Positions 17,483 to 25,765 of a DNA stretch of 64,000 nt are shown in pieces. The stretch covers positions 1 to 64,000 of the forward strand of contig NZ_SRLB01000018.1 in assembly GCF_004745635.1 (NCBI RefSeq). Reading direction: 5' to 3'. Within the stretch, counting starts at the first letter, position 1; every line of letters starts with the position of its first letter. This DNA comes from Methylobacterium nonmethylotrophicum. GTDB lineage: Bacteria; Pseudomonadota; Alphaproteobacteria; Rhizobiales; Beijerinckiaceae. The translations under genes were made by a program, and so were the position numbers. Under the pieces are notes generated by a model that saw only the letters and a program-made list of their open reading frames with translations, made no database searches and was not told the origin of the DNA.

Positions 17483-18289
17483 ATGGCGTCCCCGAATCGC
17501 TCGTCCCCGAATCGCTCGTCAGCGGACCGATCGTCCCCGGTCACGGCCGCGTGGTGCACGGCTGCCCGTCTCGGCGGGGCGACGGCGCTCGTGCTGGCCC
17601 TGTCGGGCGGTGCGGCCCTCGCGCAGAGCGTGACGCTCGATCTCGGCCCGAGCGGCGGCGTTACCGAGCGGGCGCTGCAGCTCGTCGCCCTCATCACCGT
17701 GCTGGCGCTGGCGCCCTCGGTCCTGGTGATGGCGACCTCGTTCACCCGGATCGTGGTGGTCCTGTCGATCCTGCGCTCGGCGCTCGGCACCCAGACGGCC
17801 CCGCCGAACGCCGTGATCGTCAGCCTGTCCCTGTTCCTCACGGCCTTCGTGATGGCGCCGACGGCGCGAGAGGCCTACCGGACCGGCATCGAGCCGCTGC
17901 TCGCCGGGCAGATCCAGCAGGCCCAGGCCTTCGAGCGGGCGAGCGCGCCGTTCAAGGCGTTCATGCTGCGCAGCGTGCGCGAGAAGGACCTGCGGCTCTT
18001 CCTCGACCTCGCCCGGGCCGGGACGCCGGCGACCCCTGAGGCGGTCGGCCTCGAGGTGCTGACGCCGGCCTTCATGATCTCGGAACTGCGCCGCGCCTTC
18101 GAGATCGGCTTCCTGCTGTTCATCCCGTTCCTGATCATCGACCTCGTGGTGGCGTCGATCCTGATGTCGGTCGGCATGATGATGCTGCCGCCCGCCACCG
18201 TGGCGCTGCCGTTCAAGCTGATCTTCTTCGTGCTGGTCGACGGCTGGACCCTGGTGGCCGGCTCGCTGGTGCAGAGCTACGGCGGCTGA
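17483..18289 (+). CDS. fliP: Flagellar export gate protein FliP
   Basis: Core of the export gate. From the ATG at 17483 the protein has 268 residues. A basic and serine-rich leader contains a tandem SPNRS-SPNRS repeat, and a signal-type hydrophobic stretch (GGATALVLALSGGAALAQS) precedes the conserved body. The body shows SFTRIVVVLSILRSALGTQ, PPNAVIVSLSLFLTAFVMAP, the REKDLRLFL segment and FLLFIPFLIIDLVVASILMS. FliP is unusual in having a cleaved signal peptide, and this one fits. The leader is longer than usual, so a later start cannot be excluded. Its end overlaps a convergent small gene by 13 bases. Confidence 0.95.
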   Translation: MASPNRSSPNRSSADRSSPVTAAWCTAARLGGATALVLALSGGAALAQSVTLDLGPSGGVTERALQLVALITVLALAPSVLVMATSFTRIVVVLSILRSALGTQTAPPNAVIVSLSLFLTAFVMAPTAREAYRTGIEPLLAGQIQQAQAFERASAPFKAFMLRSVREKDLRLFLDLARAGTPATPEAVGLEVLTPAFMISELRRAFEIGFLLFIPFLIIDLVVASILMSVGMMMLPPATVALPFKLIFFVLVDGWTLVAGSLVQSYGG

Positions 18290-18561
18290 TCGGCCCGGCG
18301 GGTTCCGCCCGTGACGAGGTGCAGGCCCTTGCCGGCCAGGTGCTCGGGCACCCCGCGGCGCATCAGCCGGTCGCGGCGCGTGAGGCGCGCCAAGCGGGCC
18401 GACCGGGCCTCCGCCGCGACGATGACCGGCTGCGTCCAGCCCTCGATCCAGGCGATCTGAACGGCAAGGCCGAACACAAACATCTCCCCGGCCCAGAGCT
18501 GCGAGGCTGCGAGGACCCGCTGCCATTGGGTGTCCAGGGGGATCAGGGGCGGATGGGTCAT
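18277..18561 (-). CDS. Small hypothetical protein
   Basis: A 94-residue frame starting at ATG 18559-18561. Its first half is Trp-rich and mildly hydrophobic (TQWQRVLAASQLWAGEMFVFGLAVQIAWIEGW) and the second half is Arg-rich. No family was recognised. It lies 40 bases downstream of the next small gene on the same strand, and its 3' end overlaps fliP. The composition of the first half looks protein-like, not like an antisense shadow, but no strong ribosome site is seen. It could be an artefact. Confidence 0.45.
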   Translation of the reverse strand: MTHPPLIPLDTQWQRVLAASQLWAGEMFVFGLAVQIAWIEGWTQPVIVAAEARSARLARLTRRDRLMRRGVPEHLAGKGLHLVTGGTRRADQPP

Positions 18562-18601
18562 GCGGCGTCTGCGGCCCGCCCACGCCGGGCAGGTCGAGCG
18601 G

Positions 18602-19003
18602 TCAGCGGAGAGGAGCGTCCGGAACGGCGCCCGCGACGAGGGGCTGGAGGGCCTCGATCACGTGGGGGGCGGGAACGGAGGCCGGGATGGAGGCCGGGAT
18701 CGCTGTGCGGGCGAGGTCCGGCAGCGCCGGTTCCGGTGGATTGTATGGCCGGTTGTAGCAACGGCAGATCGCGCGCCAGAACGCCTCGCGGTCCTCGTGG
18801 GCGAAGCGGCGCAGGCAGGCCTCGAGGGCGTCCTGGCCGGCGAGCGCCAGGCGCTCGCGCTCCCCCGCATTGAGGAACTCGGCCGCCCCGGCCGACGGGC
18901 CGGCAAGCTCGATCGCGCACGGGCCAGGATCGGTCACGAGGGCGGCGTGGGGGGCGCAGGCGCGCGGACCGGCGAAAGATTCGGGCATTGTCGGATCGGG
19001 CAC
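18602..19003 (-). CDS. Hypothetical protein, 133 residues
   Basis: Starts at GTG 19001-19003 with an AGGGAG site 7 bases upstream; an ATG 15 bases later is an alternative. A central helical segment reads NAGERERLALAGQDALEACLRRFAHEDREAFWRAICRCYN, followed by Pro-rich sequence. There is no signal peptide or membrane helix. No known family was recognised. It is probably co-transcribed with the 94-residue gene downstream. Confidence 0.52.
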   Translation of the reverse strand: MPDPTMPESFAGPRACAPHAALVTDPGPCAIELAGPSAGAAEFLNAGERERLALAGQDALEACLRRFAHEDREAFWRAICRCYNRPYNPPEPALPDLARTAIPASIPASVPAPHVIEALQPLVAGAVPDAPLR

Positions 19004-19079
19004 GGCTGGCTCCCTGACGGTTCACCACGCTAGCCCTAACGTCCAGCGCCCCGCTTCGATCCAACCCGACCCCGCCGCG

Positions 19080-19424
19080 TCAGGGTTCGGGGAAGAAGGG
19101 TGGCGGGATGTTGTAGATCGGCAGGCTGGTGCTGCGCGGCAGCCAGGCGTGGAAGACCGTGCCGTCGGGCTCGCCGTAGGAGACCGGCTGGACCCAGGAG
19201 GGGCCGCGGCGCAGCCCGGCATGGGGCCGGTGGCGCCGACGAACCGGCGCGTAGGCCGGGGGCGGGCGCAGCCGGTCCTCGTCGAAACCGGGGGGCCGGC
19301 CGTACGCGACGGGCCCGCGGCGGTAGCCGGGCGGAGCGAGGCCGCCGTCGGGATCCCCGTCCGCCGCCGCGGGGGCGGCGAGCGCCAGGGTCATCAGTCC
19401 GGCGGTCAGGGCGAGGCGCAGCAT
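19080..19424 (-). CDS. Secreted Pro/Arg-rich hypothetical protein
   Basis: A 114-residue protein with a clear signal peptide (MLRLALTAGLMTLALAAPAAA, cleavage expected after AAA near residue 21). The mature part is short, rich in Pro, Arg, Tyr and Gly, without cysteines or a known domain. It ends in STSLPIYNIPPPFFPEP. It is likely periplasmic or secreted. No function is proposed. The signal peptide and ATG start make the coding call reasonable. Confidence 0.65.
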   Translation of the reverse strand: MLRLALTAGLMTLALAAPAAADGDPDGGLAPPGYRRGPVAYGRPPGFDEDRLRPPPAYAPVRRRHRPHAGLRRGPSWVQPVSYGEPDGTVFHAWLPRSTSLPIYNIPPPFFPEP

Positions 19425-19475
19425 GGGGCGGTCTCCGAGGCCCGCTCATCGTAATCGCAGAGTCCCACCAGGGAC

Positions 19476-20378
19476 TTAACCGCGGCTCGCGATCGCGACG
19501 CCGAGCACCGCCACCGCCATGCCGACGAGTTGCACCGGCGCCAGGGTCTCGCCGAACAGGCCGAAGGCCATCGCGGCCGAGACCGGCGGCACGAGGTAGA
19601 ACAGGGCCGCGACGCCCGCCACCGCCCCGCGGCGGATCAGCCCGAGCAGGATCAGGATGCCGCCGACGGAGAGGCCGAGCACCGCCCAGGCGAGGCCGAG
19701 GAGCAGCGGGCCCGAGAGGTCGAAGGCACCCCGCTCGCTCAGGAGCGCCAGCGGCAGGGTGAGCAGGAGCGCGCCGACGAACTGGGCGGCCGCGTTGGTG
19801 CGCAGGTCCACGGCGGCGGCCGTGCGCTTCTGCCACAGGGTGCCGAGCGTGATGCCGACCGTGCCGCAGAAGCAGACCGCCAGCGCCGCCGGCGGGATGC
19901 CGCCCGAGGCCCCGATCCGCGGCGCCAGCACCAGCCCGGCGCCGACGAGACCGACCGCGATGCCGAGCCAGCGCAGGCCCGAGACCCGCTCGCCGAGGAG
20001 CGGCCCCGCCACCGCTGCGGTCAGCAGCGGCTGCAGGCTCGCCACCAGGGCGGCGATGCCGGCCGGCAGCCCGCGATTCACCGCAAAGAACACCGCATCG
20101 AGGTAGACGCCGTGGATCAGCACGCCGGCCACCATGGCGTCGCGCCAGCCGCGCCAGCCCTTCGGCCAGGGCGCGCCGGCCGCGAGCGCGATTCCCGTCA
20201 GCACCAGGGCGGTCAGGCCGAAGCGCACGGACAGGAAGGTCAGCGGCTCGGCATGGGGCGCGATCAGGCGCGCCACGATGAAGCCGGTGGCCCAGATCAG
20301 CACGAACAGGCCGGGGGCCAGGCGCGGCGCCAGGCGCGCGGCCCAGGATGCATCGGAAAGAGGCAGGAGGCGGTTCAT
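19476..20378 (-). CDS. EamA/DMT-family transporter
   Basis: A 300-residue inner-membrane protein with ten hydrophobic segments in two repeated halves, the drug/metabolite transporter (EamA, RhaT-like) design. The first half shows FVLIWATGFIVARLIAPHAEPLTFLSVRFGL, and the second LLLGLAWAVLGLSVGGILILLGL and FYLVPPVSAAMAFGLFGETL. The start is the ATG at 20376-20378; a longer frame adds Arg-rich sequence only. The substrate cannot be told. Neighbours give no pathway link. Confidence 0.88.
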   Translation of the reverse strand: MNRLLPLSDASWAARLAPRLAPGLFVLIWATGFIVARLIAPHAEPLTFLSVRFGLTALVLTGIALAAGAPWPKGWRGWRDAMVAGVLIHGVYLDAVFFAVNRGLPAGIAALVASLQPLLTAAVAGPLLGERVSGLRWLGIAVGLVGAGLVLAPRIGASGGIPPAALAVCFCGTVGITLGTLWQKRTAAAVDLRTNAAAQFVGALLLTLPLALLSERGAFDLSGPLLLGLAWAVLGLSVGGILILLGLIRRGAVAGVAALFYLVPPVSAAMAFGLFGETLAPVQLVGMAVAVLGVAIASRG

Positions 20379-20662
20379 CGTGCCTGCGCACGGAGCACGA
20401 GCGCGGCCGTTCCGCAACCGGCCCCGGGGCACGATGGCCCCGCTCGACGTGCAGGGCTCGGTCCGGCCGTCCCGCGTGCCCGGAAGGACGCGGGGGCCCG
20501 AATTCTGCCGCCGCTTCTTCCCAGGACGGGCGGTCGCGCTCTACCTGAGGCGACACGTCACCCGCTCGAGTCGCCCCTTCCGCCGCCTGCCCACCTCGCC
20601 GTCCCTCGTGTCCGCCGGACCGTCAGGTCCGCCGGAAAGACCAGCCGGAAAGCCTGCGTGCC

Positions 20663-21547
20663 GTGATCCGTCCCCGCACCGCCCTGGAGATCGCCGCCAT
20701 CGCGGCCCAGCGCTTCGTCGCCCATGACGGCTGGGCGATCGCGAGCCACATCGCGCTCTCGCTCCTGACCTCGCTGTTTCCGTTCCTGATCCTGCTGACT
20801 GCCCTTGCGGGCGTGTTCGGCACCAAGTCGCTCGCGGACGAGGCCGGCAACCTGCTGTTCGAGATCTGGCCGAGCGAAGTGGCGGGACCGATCGCCGGTG
20901 AGGTCCACCGGGTGCTCACCGAGCAGCGCGGGGGTCTGCTCACCCTCGGCGCGGTGCTGGCGCTCTACTTCTCGTCGAGCGGGGTCGAGAGCCTGCGGGT
21001 CGGCCTCAACCGGGCCTACGGCCTGCGCGAGATGCGGCCATGGTGGCTGACGCGCCTCGAATCGATCGGCTACGTGATCTGCGCCGCCTTCGCGATGCTG
21101 GCCTTCACCTTCCTGGTCGTGCTCGGGCCGCTGGTCTGGCGCGGCCTGGTGCTGGTGGCGCCGGGGCTCGAACCCCTCGGCCTCACCGTGGCGGTCGGCC
21201 GGGTGGGGGTGACGGTGCTGCTCGTCGCGGGCGTGCTGGTGATCGCCCACAAGTTCATCGCCGCCGGCCGCCGGTCCGTCGCTCTGGTGCTGCCGGGCAT
21301 CGTCGTGACGCTCGGCCTGTGGGTGCTGGCCGGCCTCGGCTTCGGGATGTACCTCGACCGGTTCTCCAGCGCCTACGTGTCGACCTACGGGGGCCTCGCC
21401 ACCGCGATGGTGTTCCTGGTCTTCGTCTACTGGCTCGCCGCGATGTTCCTGTTCGGCGGCGAGATCAACGGCACGGTCATCGCCGCCCGTCGCCGGCGCC
21501 TCCAGGCGAGAGCGCAGAGCCGGCGGGAGACCGTGAAGCTGATGTAG
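20663..21547 (+). CDS. YihY/BrkB-type inner-membrane protein
   Basis: A 294-residue protein with about six membrane helices. The family signature is visible: HDGWAIASHIALSLLTSLFPFLILL near the N-terminus, then YFSSSGVESLRVGLNRAYG and YGGLATAMVFLVFVYWLAAMFLFGGEIN near the C-terminus. The family was once annotated as ribonuclease BN, wrongly; its role is unclear, and some members are called virulence factor BrkB-like. The start is GTG 20663. Confidence 0.88.
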   Translation: MIRPRTALEIAAIAAQRFVAHDGWAIASHIALSLLTSLFPFLILLTALAGVFGTKSLADEAGNLLFEIWPSEVAGPIAGEVHRVLTEQRGGLLTLGAVLALYFSSSGVESLRVGLNRAYGLREMRPWWLTRLESIGYVICAAFAMLAFTFLVVLGPLVWRGLVLVAPGLEPLGLTVAVGRVGVTVLLVAGVLVIAHKFIAAGRRSVALVLPGIVVTLGLWVLAGLGFGMYLDRFSSAYVSTYGGLATAMVFLVFVYWLAAMFLFGGEINGTVIAARRRRLQARAQSRRETVKLM

Positions 21548-21676
21548 GGCGTGGAGCCGGCGCGCGGTCCGGATGGGATGGAGCCGAGACGGACAGGCCT
21601 TCGCATCGCTGCGTCTCCGTCGCCTTCAGCTCTGCGGCCGCGGGACGGGAGCCGATCCCACGGCCGCCCGGCGACG

Positions 21677-21706
21677 AAAAAACCCCCGGCCCGGAGGGGC
21701 CGAGGG
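21677..21706 (-). terminator. Intrinsic terminator after the TIM44-like gene
   Basis: On the minus strand a GC stem of about 10 bp (21683-21706, with G-U pairs) is followed by six U residues (21677-21682). It lies 50 bases past the stop of the leftward TIM44-like gene, and a second GC hairpin sits between them. Confidence 0.75.
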
Positions 21707-21755
21707 CTGCGCACCCGGAAAGGCGGGGCGCTCGGCGCCCCGCGAGGCGGGAGCG

Positions 21756-22733
21756 TTACCGCGTCTGCTGGATCGCCGAGACCACCCACGGGCCGCCGCG
21801 CTCGCGCAGGAACGTCCAGACCTCCGTCGCCTCCGGCGGGTTGGTCTCGACGACCTGACCGTTGGCGCGGTTGATCACGGCGTCGCGCAGGGTGTAGCGC
21901 ATCGCCACCGTGGCGTAGTCGACGGGGCCCTCGCGCCAGGACTCGGCGAGGTCGCCCTGCTGCAGCTTCACGTCGGCGATGCGGTTGACCACGCCGCGGG
22001 CGGCGTTGGCGCGCAGTTCCTCGGTGAAGTAGCCGGCCATCTCCGGGGTGGTGAGGCGGCGCAAGGTCGCCACGTCCTCGGCGCCGTAGGCGAGCTGGAC
22101 CTGGCCCAGCGTGCGCTCGAAGGCCTCGAAGTCCTGGGGACCGATGCCGACCTCGTCGCGCTGGGCCGGACGGGCCGCGGCGGCAGCGCCGCCGCCACCC
22201 AGGCCCGCACCGAGACCGCCCAGGCCGCCGCCCAAGCCGCCGAGCGGACCGCCGGGACCGGGGCCGGCCGCCGGGCCGCTGCGGTTGTAGGCGCCCGCCA
22301 TGGCCGGCTCGGCCTGGCGGCGGCGGAAGAAGCGCATCACCAGGAGCACCACGCCGATCAGGAGGCCGACCTGCAGGAGCAGGCCGAGGAACGACGCGAT
22401 GCCGCCGAGGCCGCCGAAGAAGCCGCCGCCGATCAGCGCGCCGAGGAGGCCCGCACCGAGCAGACCGGCGAAGAAGCCGCCGCCGAAGCGCCGCTGCGGC
22501 GCGGCCGGCGCGCCCATCTGCGGACCGGGCTGGGTCATCGAGCGCTGCATCGGCGCCGGGGCACCGGGGGCAGTCGCGGTCGGGGGCGGGGCCGAGAAGG
22601 TCTTGGAGCCGCGGGAACCCATCGAGGAGCCGCTGCCGGGACGCGCCTCGCCGGGCGTCGCCGCCACGGCCATGAGGGCCGCCAGGCCGACGGCCAGAGC
22701 CGTCCGGCGGCCGCGGGTGAAGGGGGTCATCAT
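21756..22733 (-). CDS. TIM44-like domain membrane protein
   Basis: A 325-residue protein starting at ATG 22731-22733 (MMTPFTRGRRTALAVGLAALMAVAATPGEA, signal-like). Glycine-rich sequence and two or three hydrophobic segments (FFAGLLGAGLLGALIGGGFF, FLGLLLQVGLLIGVVLLVMRFFRRR) follow. The C-terminal 130 residues form a TIM44/MRPL45-like domain (FEAFERTLGQVQLAYGAEDVATLRRLTTPEMAGYF to the Trp-rich end). In alphaproteobacteria such proteins are called Tim44-like; their role is not settled. A terminator follows. Confidence 0.85.
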   Translation of the reverse strand: MMTPFTRGRRTALAVGLAALMAVAATPGEARPGSGSSMGSRGSKTFSAPPPTATAPGAPAPMQRSMTQPGPQMGAPAAPQRRFGGGFFAGLLGAGLLGALIGGGFFGGLGGIASFLGLLLQVGLLIGVVLLVMRFFRRRQAEPAMAGAYNRSGPAAGPGPGGPLGGLGGGLGGLGAGLGGGGAAAAARPAQRDEVGIGPQDFEAFERTLGQVQLAYGAEDVATLRRLTTPEMAGYFTEELRANAARGVVNRIADVKLQQGDLAESWREGPVDYATVAMRYTLRDAVINRANGQVVETNPPEATEVWTFLRERGGPWVVSAIQQTR

Positions 22734-22922
22734 CGGTTCGTCTAAGCCTCGCGCAATCACCAGTGGGGAGCGTCCCGCCCCCTGTCGCACATATGGGGGC
22801 GCGGGTGGCGCAGTAGAAGGGAGGCATCGCGCCGGATGCCGACCCGGCCATAACTACACCCGATGAAGAGTCTCCGATCGCCGCCGGTTCTGCCAAGCGA
22901 TAAATTTTTGAGTTAACCGGGA

Positions 22923-24035
22923 TTAGCGGCCGGCGGCACTTCGTTGCATACGCGACCGCGGCGCCTCGGCGGCCGGGAACGTCAGGCGCACGCAGGTCCC
23001 CTCCCCCGGGCGGCTGCGCAGGGCGACGGCGCCGTTCTGGCGCTTGACCAGGGCATTGAGGATGGCGAGGCCGGTGCCGCGCCCGGGCTCGCGGGTGGTG
23101 AAGAACGGCTCGAGCGCCCGGGCCAGCACCTCCGGCGGCATGCCGTCGCCGGTATCGGTGACGCTGAGGGCGACGTGCCGCCCCGCCGCCCCGTCGGCGG
23201 CCACGCCCTCGCCGCCGTGGTTGCGGGTCTCGACGACGACGCGCCCGCCCGCCGGCATCGCCTCGCCGGCGTTGCGCAGCAGGATCTGGAGGATCAGCTC
23301 GGTCTGGATCGGGTCGATGCAGGCGACCCACAGGTCCTCCGCGAGGTCGAGGGCGAGGATGCAGCGCGGGCCGAGAAGCCCCTCCGCCCGCTCCCGGTAG
23401 CCGTGCAGCAGCCCGTTCAGGTCGACGGCGCGCGGCTCCGGCCGGTGCTTGCGCGAGAAGGCCAGGAGGTGACGGGTCAGCGTGGAGGCGCGCTCGGCGG
23501 CGTCGGTGGAGCGGCTGAGCGCCCGCTGCACGAAGGCGTCCGGGTGCTCGCCGAGGCGCCGGCGCAGGCCGTCGACGTAGCCGACCAGGATCTGCAGCAG
23601 GTTGTTGAACTCGTGCGCCACGCCGTTGGTGAGCTGGCCGAGGGCTTCGCGCCGTTGCGCCAGGCCGAGCGCCGCCTCGAGGTCGCGGCAGCGGGAGGTC
23701 TCGACGACCTGGACCAGAACCGTCCCCTCCCGCACCGGCGAGAGGTGCAGCATCGCCCACAGCGTCGCCCCGTCCTGCCGGCGCAGCAGCACCTCGGCGC
23801 TGCCCGGCCGACCGGCGGCGAGGAGCGCGCGCAAGGCCGCCTCGGCCTCGGGATCGGCGCCGAGGGCCGCGACCGAGGCGGGCCCCTCCCCGAGCAGGGC
23901 GGCGGCGGCCGGGTTGGCGTACCGCACCGCGCCCTCCGGGCCGGCCGCGACCAGCAGGGACGGCAGCGGCGCGGCGGCGAGAAGGGCCTTGGTCTCCTCG
24001 GGCGTCTCGGCAGCCGGCGCTGGGATTACCGGCAC
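22923..24035 (-). CDS. PAS-containing soluble histidine kinase
   Basis: A 370-residue cytosolic sensor kinase. The GTG at 24033-24035 was chosen because a GGAGG site lies 8 bases upstream; longer frames run into lipB. A PAS domain occupies roughly residues 25-140 (PSLLVAAGPEGAVRYANPAAAALLG). The DHp helix has GVAHEFNNLLQILVGYVDGL with the phosphorylated His, and the HATPase domain has SVTDTGDGMPPEVLARALEPFFTTRE. The DHp resembles that of CckA, but there is no membrane segment and no receiver. No response regulator gene is adjacent, so this is an orphan kinase. Confidence 0.87.
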   Translation of the reverse strand: MPVIPAPAAETPEETKALLAAAPLPSLLVAAGPEGAVRYANPAAAALLGEGPASVAALGADPEAEAALRALLAAGRPGSAEVLLRRQDGATLWAMLHLSPVREGTVLVQVVETSRCRDLEAALGLAQRREALGQLTNGVAHEFNNLLQILVGYVDGLRRRLGEHPDAFVQRALSRSTDAAERASTLTRHLLAFSRKHRPEPRAVDLNGLLHGYRERAEGLLGPRCILALDLAEDLWVACIDPIQTELILQILLRNAGEAMPAGGRVVVETRNHGGEGVAADGAAGRHVALSVTDTGDGMPPEVLARALEPFFTTREPGRGTGLAILNALVKRQNGAVALRSRPGEGTCVRLTFPAAEAPRSRMQRSAAGR

Positions 24036-24165
24036 GGGCGGGCCTCCGTGGTGGCGCGGCCGCGGCCGCTCGCCCCGCGGCGGCCAGGGCGGGTCCGCGG
24101 TCTCGGCCGTCACTCTAAGCAAGTCCGGGCGGCCTGGAAACCGCCCGGGTCCCGCGCCGGGCGGC

Positions 24166-24891
24166 TTAACCCCGGCCATCGTCGTCGACGAGGATCGTGG
24201 CGCCGAAAATCTCCTCGAATCGCGCCCGCAGCACCGCGTCGACCTCCGGCAGGGTCACCGGCCGGCCGAGATCGACCAGGCTGGTGACGCCGTGCTCGCG
24301 CACCCCGCACGGCACGATGCCGGAGAAATGCGACAGGTCCGGCTCGACGTTGAGGCTGACGCCGTGGAACGTCACCCAGCGCCGCACCCGGATGCCGATC
24401 GCCGCGATCTTGTCCTCGACGCCCGGGCCCTTCTCCGGCCGGCGCACCCAGACGCCGACCCGGTCCTCCCGGCGCTCGCCCCGCACCGTATAGGCCTCGA
24501 GGGTCGCGATCAGCCAGGCCTCCAGGGCGGCCACGTAGGCGCGCAGGTCCGGCCGCCGCCGGTTGAGGTCGAGCATCACGTAGGCCACGCGCTGCCCGGG
24601 GCCGTGATAGGTGTACTGCCCGCCCCGGCCCGTGCGGTGGACCGGGAAGCGGCCGGGCGCCACCAGGTCGGAGTCCCGCGCCGAGGTGCCGGCGGTGTAG
24701 AGCGGCGGATGCTCGACGAGCCAGACGCGCTCGGGGGCGCGGCCCTCGGCGATCGCCGCCGCCCGCGCCTCCATCGCCGCCTCGGCCTCGCGATAGTCGA
24801 GGAGCGCGTCGCGCACCACCCACTCGACGGGGGGACTGCCGGGGGCGGGCCGGAGGCTGCCCGGGACGGTTCCGAGCCGGTCGTTTACCAA
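24166..24891 (-). CDS. lipB: Octanoyl-ACP:protein octanoyltransferase LipB
   Basis: Transfers octanoyl from ACP to lipoyl domains, the first step of lipoate synthesis. The 241-residue protein shows the family motifs RVWLVEHPPLYTAGTSARDSDL, GRGGQYTYHGPGQRVAYVMLDL (substrate-binding RGGxxTxHxPGQ) and KIAAIGIRVRRWVTFHGVSLNV with the catalytic Lys. A Cys lies in GIVPCGVREHGVTSL. The start is a TTG at 24889-24891 with a GGTGA nearby; GTG codons further in would shorten an N-terminus that is not well conserved anyway. Confidence 0.95.
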   Translation of the reverse strand: MVNDRLGTVPGSLRPAPGSPPVEWVVRDALLDYREAEAAMEARAAAIAEGRAPERVWLVEHPPLYTAGTSARDSDLVAPGRFPVHRTGRGGQYTYHGPGQRVAYVMLDLNRRRPDLRAYVAALEAWLIATLEAYTVRGERREDRVGVWVRRPEKGPGVEDKIAAIGIRVRRWVTFHGVSLNVEPDLSHFSGIVPCGVREHGVTSLVDLGRPVTLPEVDAVLRARFEEIFGATILVDDDGRG

Positions 24892-24942
24892 GGCTTCACC
24901 ATAAGATCGGAGAGTTCACGCATCGGTTCGTTGTCAGGGTGG

Positions 24943-25257
24943 GTGCGTCCGTTGGCGGTACTCGATGTTCTCAAGGTAGACCTCGCGGTCGTGCTCGGGC
25001 GGACCCGGATGCCGATCCACATGCTGCTGCGCATGGGCCGCGGCGCGGTGATCGAGCTGGACTCCACCGATTCCGATATGGTCGAGATCCTGGCCAACAA
25101 CCACCCGATCGCCCGCGGCCAGATCGTGGTCACGGGCAACCGCATCTCCGTGGAGGTCACGGAGCTGATCCGCAAGGCCGAGGTGGTGCGCGAGCCCGGC
25201 ATCCGCATCGGCGACGGCGCCGCCTCCCTGCTCGGCACCCTGGCAGACGCCCTGTAG
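24943..25257 (+). CDS. Stand-alone FliN/FliM C-terminal (SpoA) domain protein
   Basis: A 104-residue protein made almost only of the SpoA fold found in FliN and the FliM C-terminus: VDLAVVLGRTRMPIHMLLRM, then GAVIELDSTDSDMVEILANN and HPIARGQIVVTGNRISVEV, the same pattern as the true fliN at 38372-38722. The start is uncertain: GTG 24943 is favoured, with TTG at 24931 or 24952 as alternatives. It is divergent from lipB and far from the main flagellar genes. It could be a second switch subunit or a regulator that borrows the fold. Confidence 0.75.
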   Translation: MRPLAVLDVLKVDLAVVLGRTRMPIHMLLRMGRGAVIELDSTDSDMVEILANNHPIARGQIVVTGNRISVEVTELIRKAEVVREPGIRIGDGAASLLGTLADAL

Positions 25258-25402
25258 CCCTCCTGCCGGGCGTTCCCTGGCGAGAATGTTTGCCGGACCC
25301 GCGTCGGGGCGCTTGCGTCCCCCGGAGGGGACTGGTATTCGCAGCCTCGCTTCGGACGGGTCTCACCCCCGCCCCGCCGCCTTCGGCGAGATGAAGCGAT
25401 CC

Positions 25403-25487
25403 GCGGCCGTGGCGGAATTGGTAGACGCGCTAGCTTGAGGTGCTAGTTGGGCAACCAGTGGAGGTTCGAGTCCTCTCGGCCGCACCA
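25403..25487 (+). tRNA. tRNA-Leu(GAG), copy 1
   Basis: 85 bases including an encoded CCA. The acceptor stem is gcggccg paired with cggccgc, the anticodon loop is ttgaggt between ctagc and gctag (anticodon GAG, codon CTC), a long variable arm typical of class II tRNA follows, and the T-loop is ggttcgagtcc. It is identical to the copy at 25681. Confidence 0.96.
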
Positions 25488-25680
25488 TTCGCCTTGCGGA
25501 GGATCTCCTCGCACAGGTTTCGAATGGGACCGGAATCGGCGTGATGCAGGCTTCGCCATGCGAAGCGGTTGCCGGTGAAGGTTGCCGATGCGTCGGGCCG
25601 ATGATCAGGCCTCGCGACGAGATATAGTGATGAGATTTGCTCCAGACCGGGCCATTTTTCCCTTAGGCCTGACATGATCC

Positions 25681-25765
25681 GCGGCCGTGGCGGAATTGGT
25701 AGACGCGCTAGCTTGAGGTGCTAGTTGGGCAACCAGTGGAGGTTCGAGTCCTCTCGGCCGCACCA
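25681..25765 (+). tRNA. tRNA-Leu(GAG), copy 2
   Basis: Identical over all 85 bases to the copy at 25403-25487, and preceded by the same GATCC. The copies start 278 bases apart. The sequence after the CCA differs between them. It is the last feature before a stretch without genes and the low-GC permease gene, a setting where a tRNA can act as an integration site, but no integrase is seen. Confidence 0.96.

Noticed and set aside
20663..21547. Ribonuclease BN annotation for the YihY-type gene
   Set aside because: The old name came from a mistaken assignment; the protein is a polytopic membrane protein without nuclease motifs.
22905..22925. CtrA-like site near 22910
   Set aside because: Only one TTAA half-site is present; the second half differs at two positions.
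25488..25680. Open frames between the two tRNA-Leu genes
   Set aside because: They read through tRNA sequence and have no protein features.
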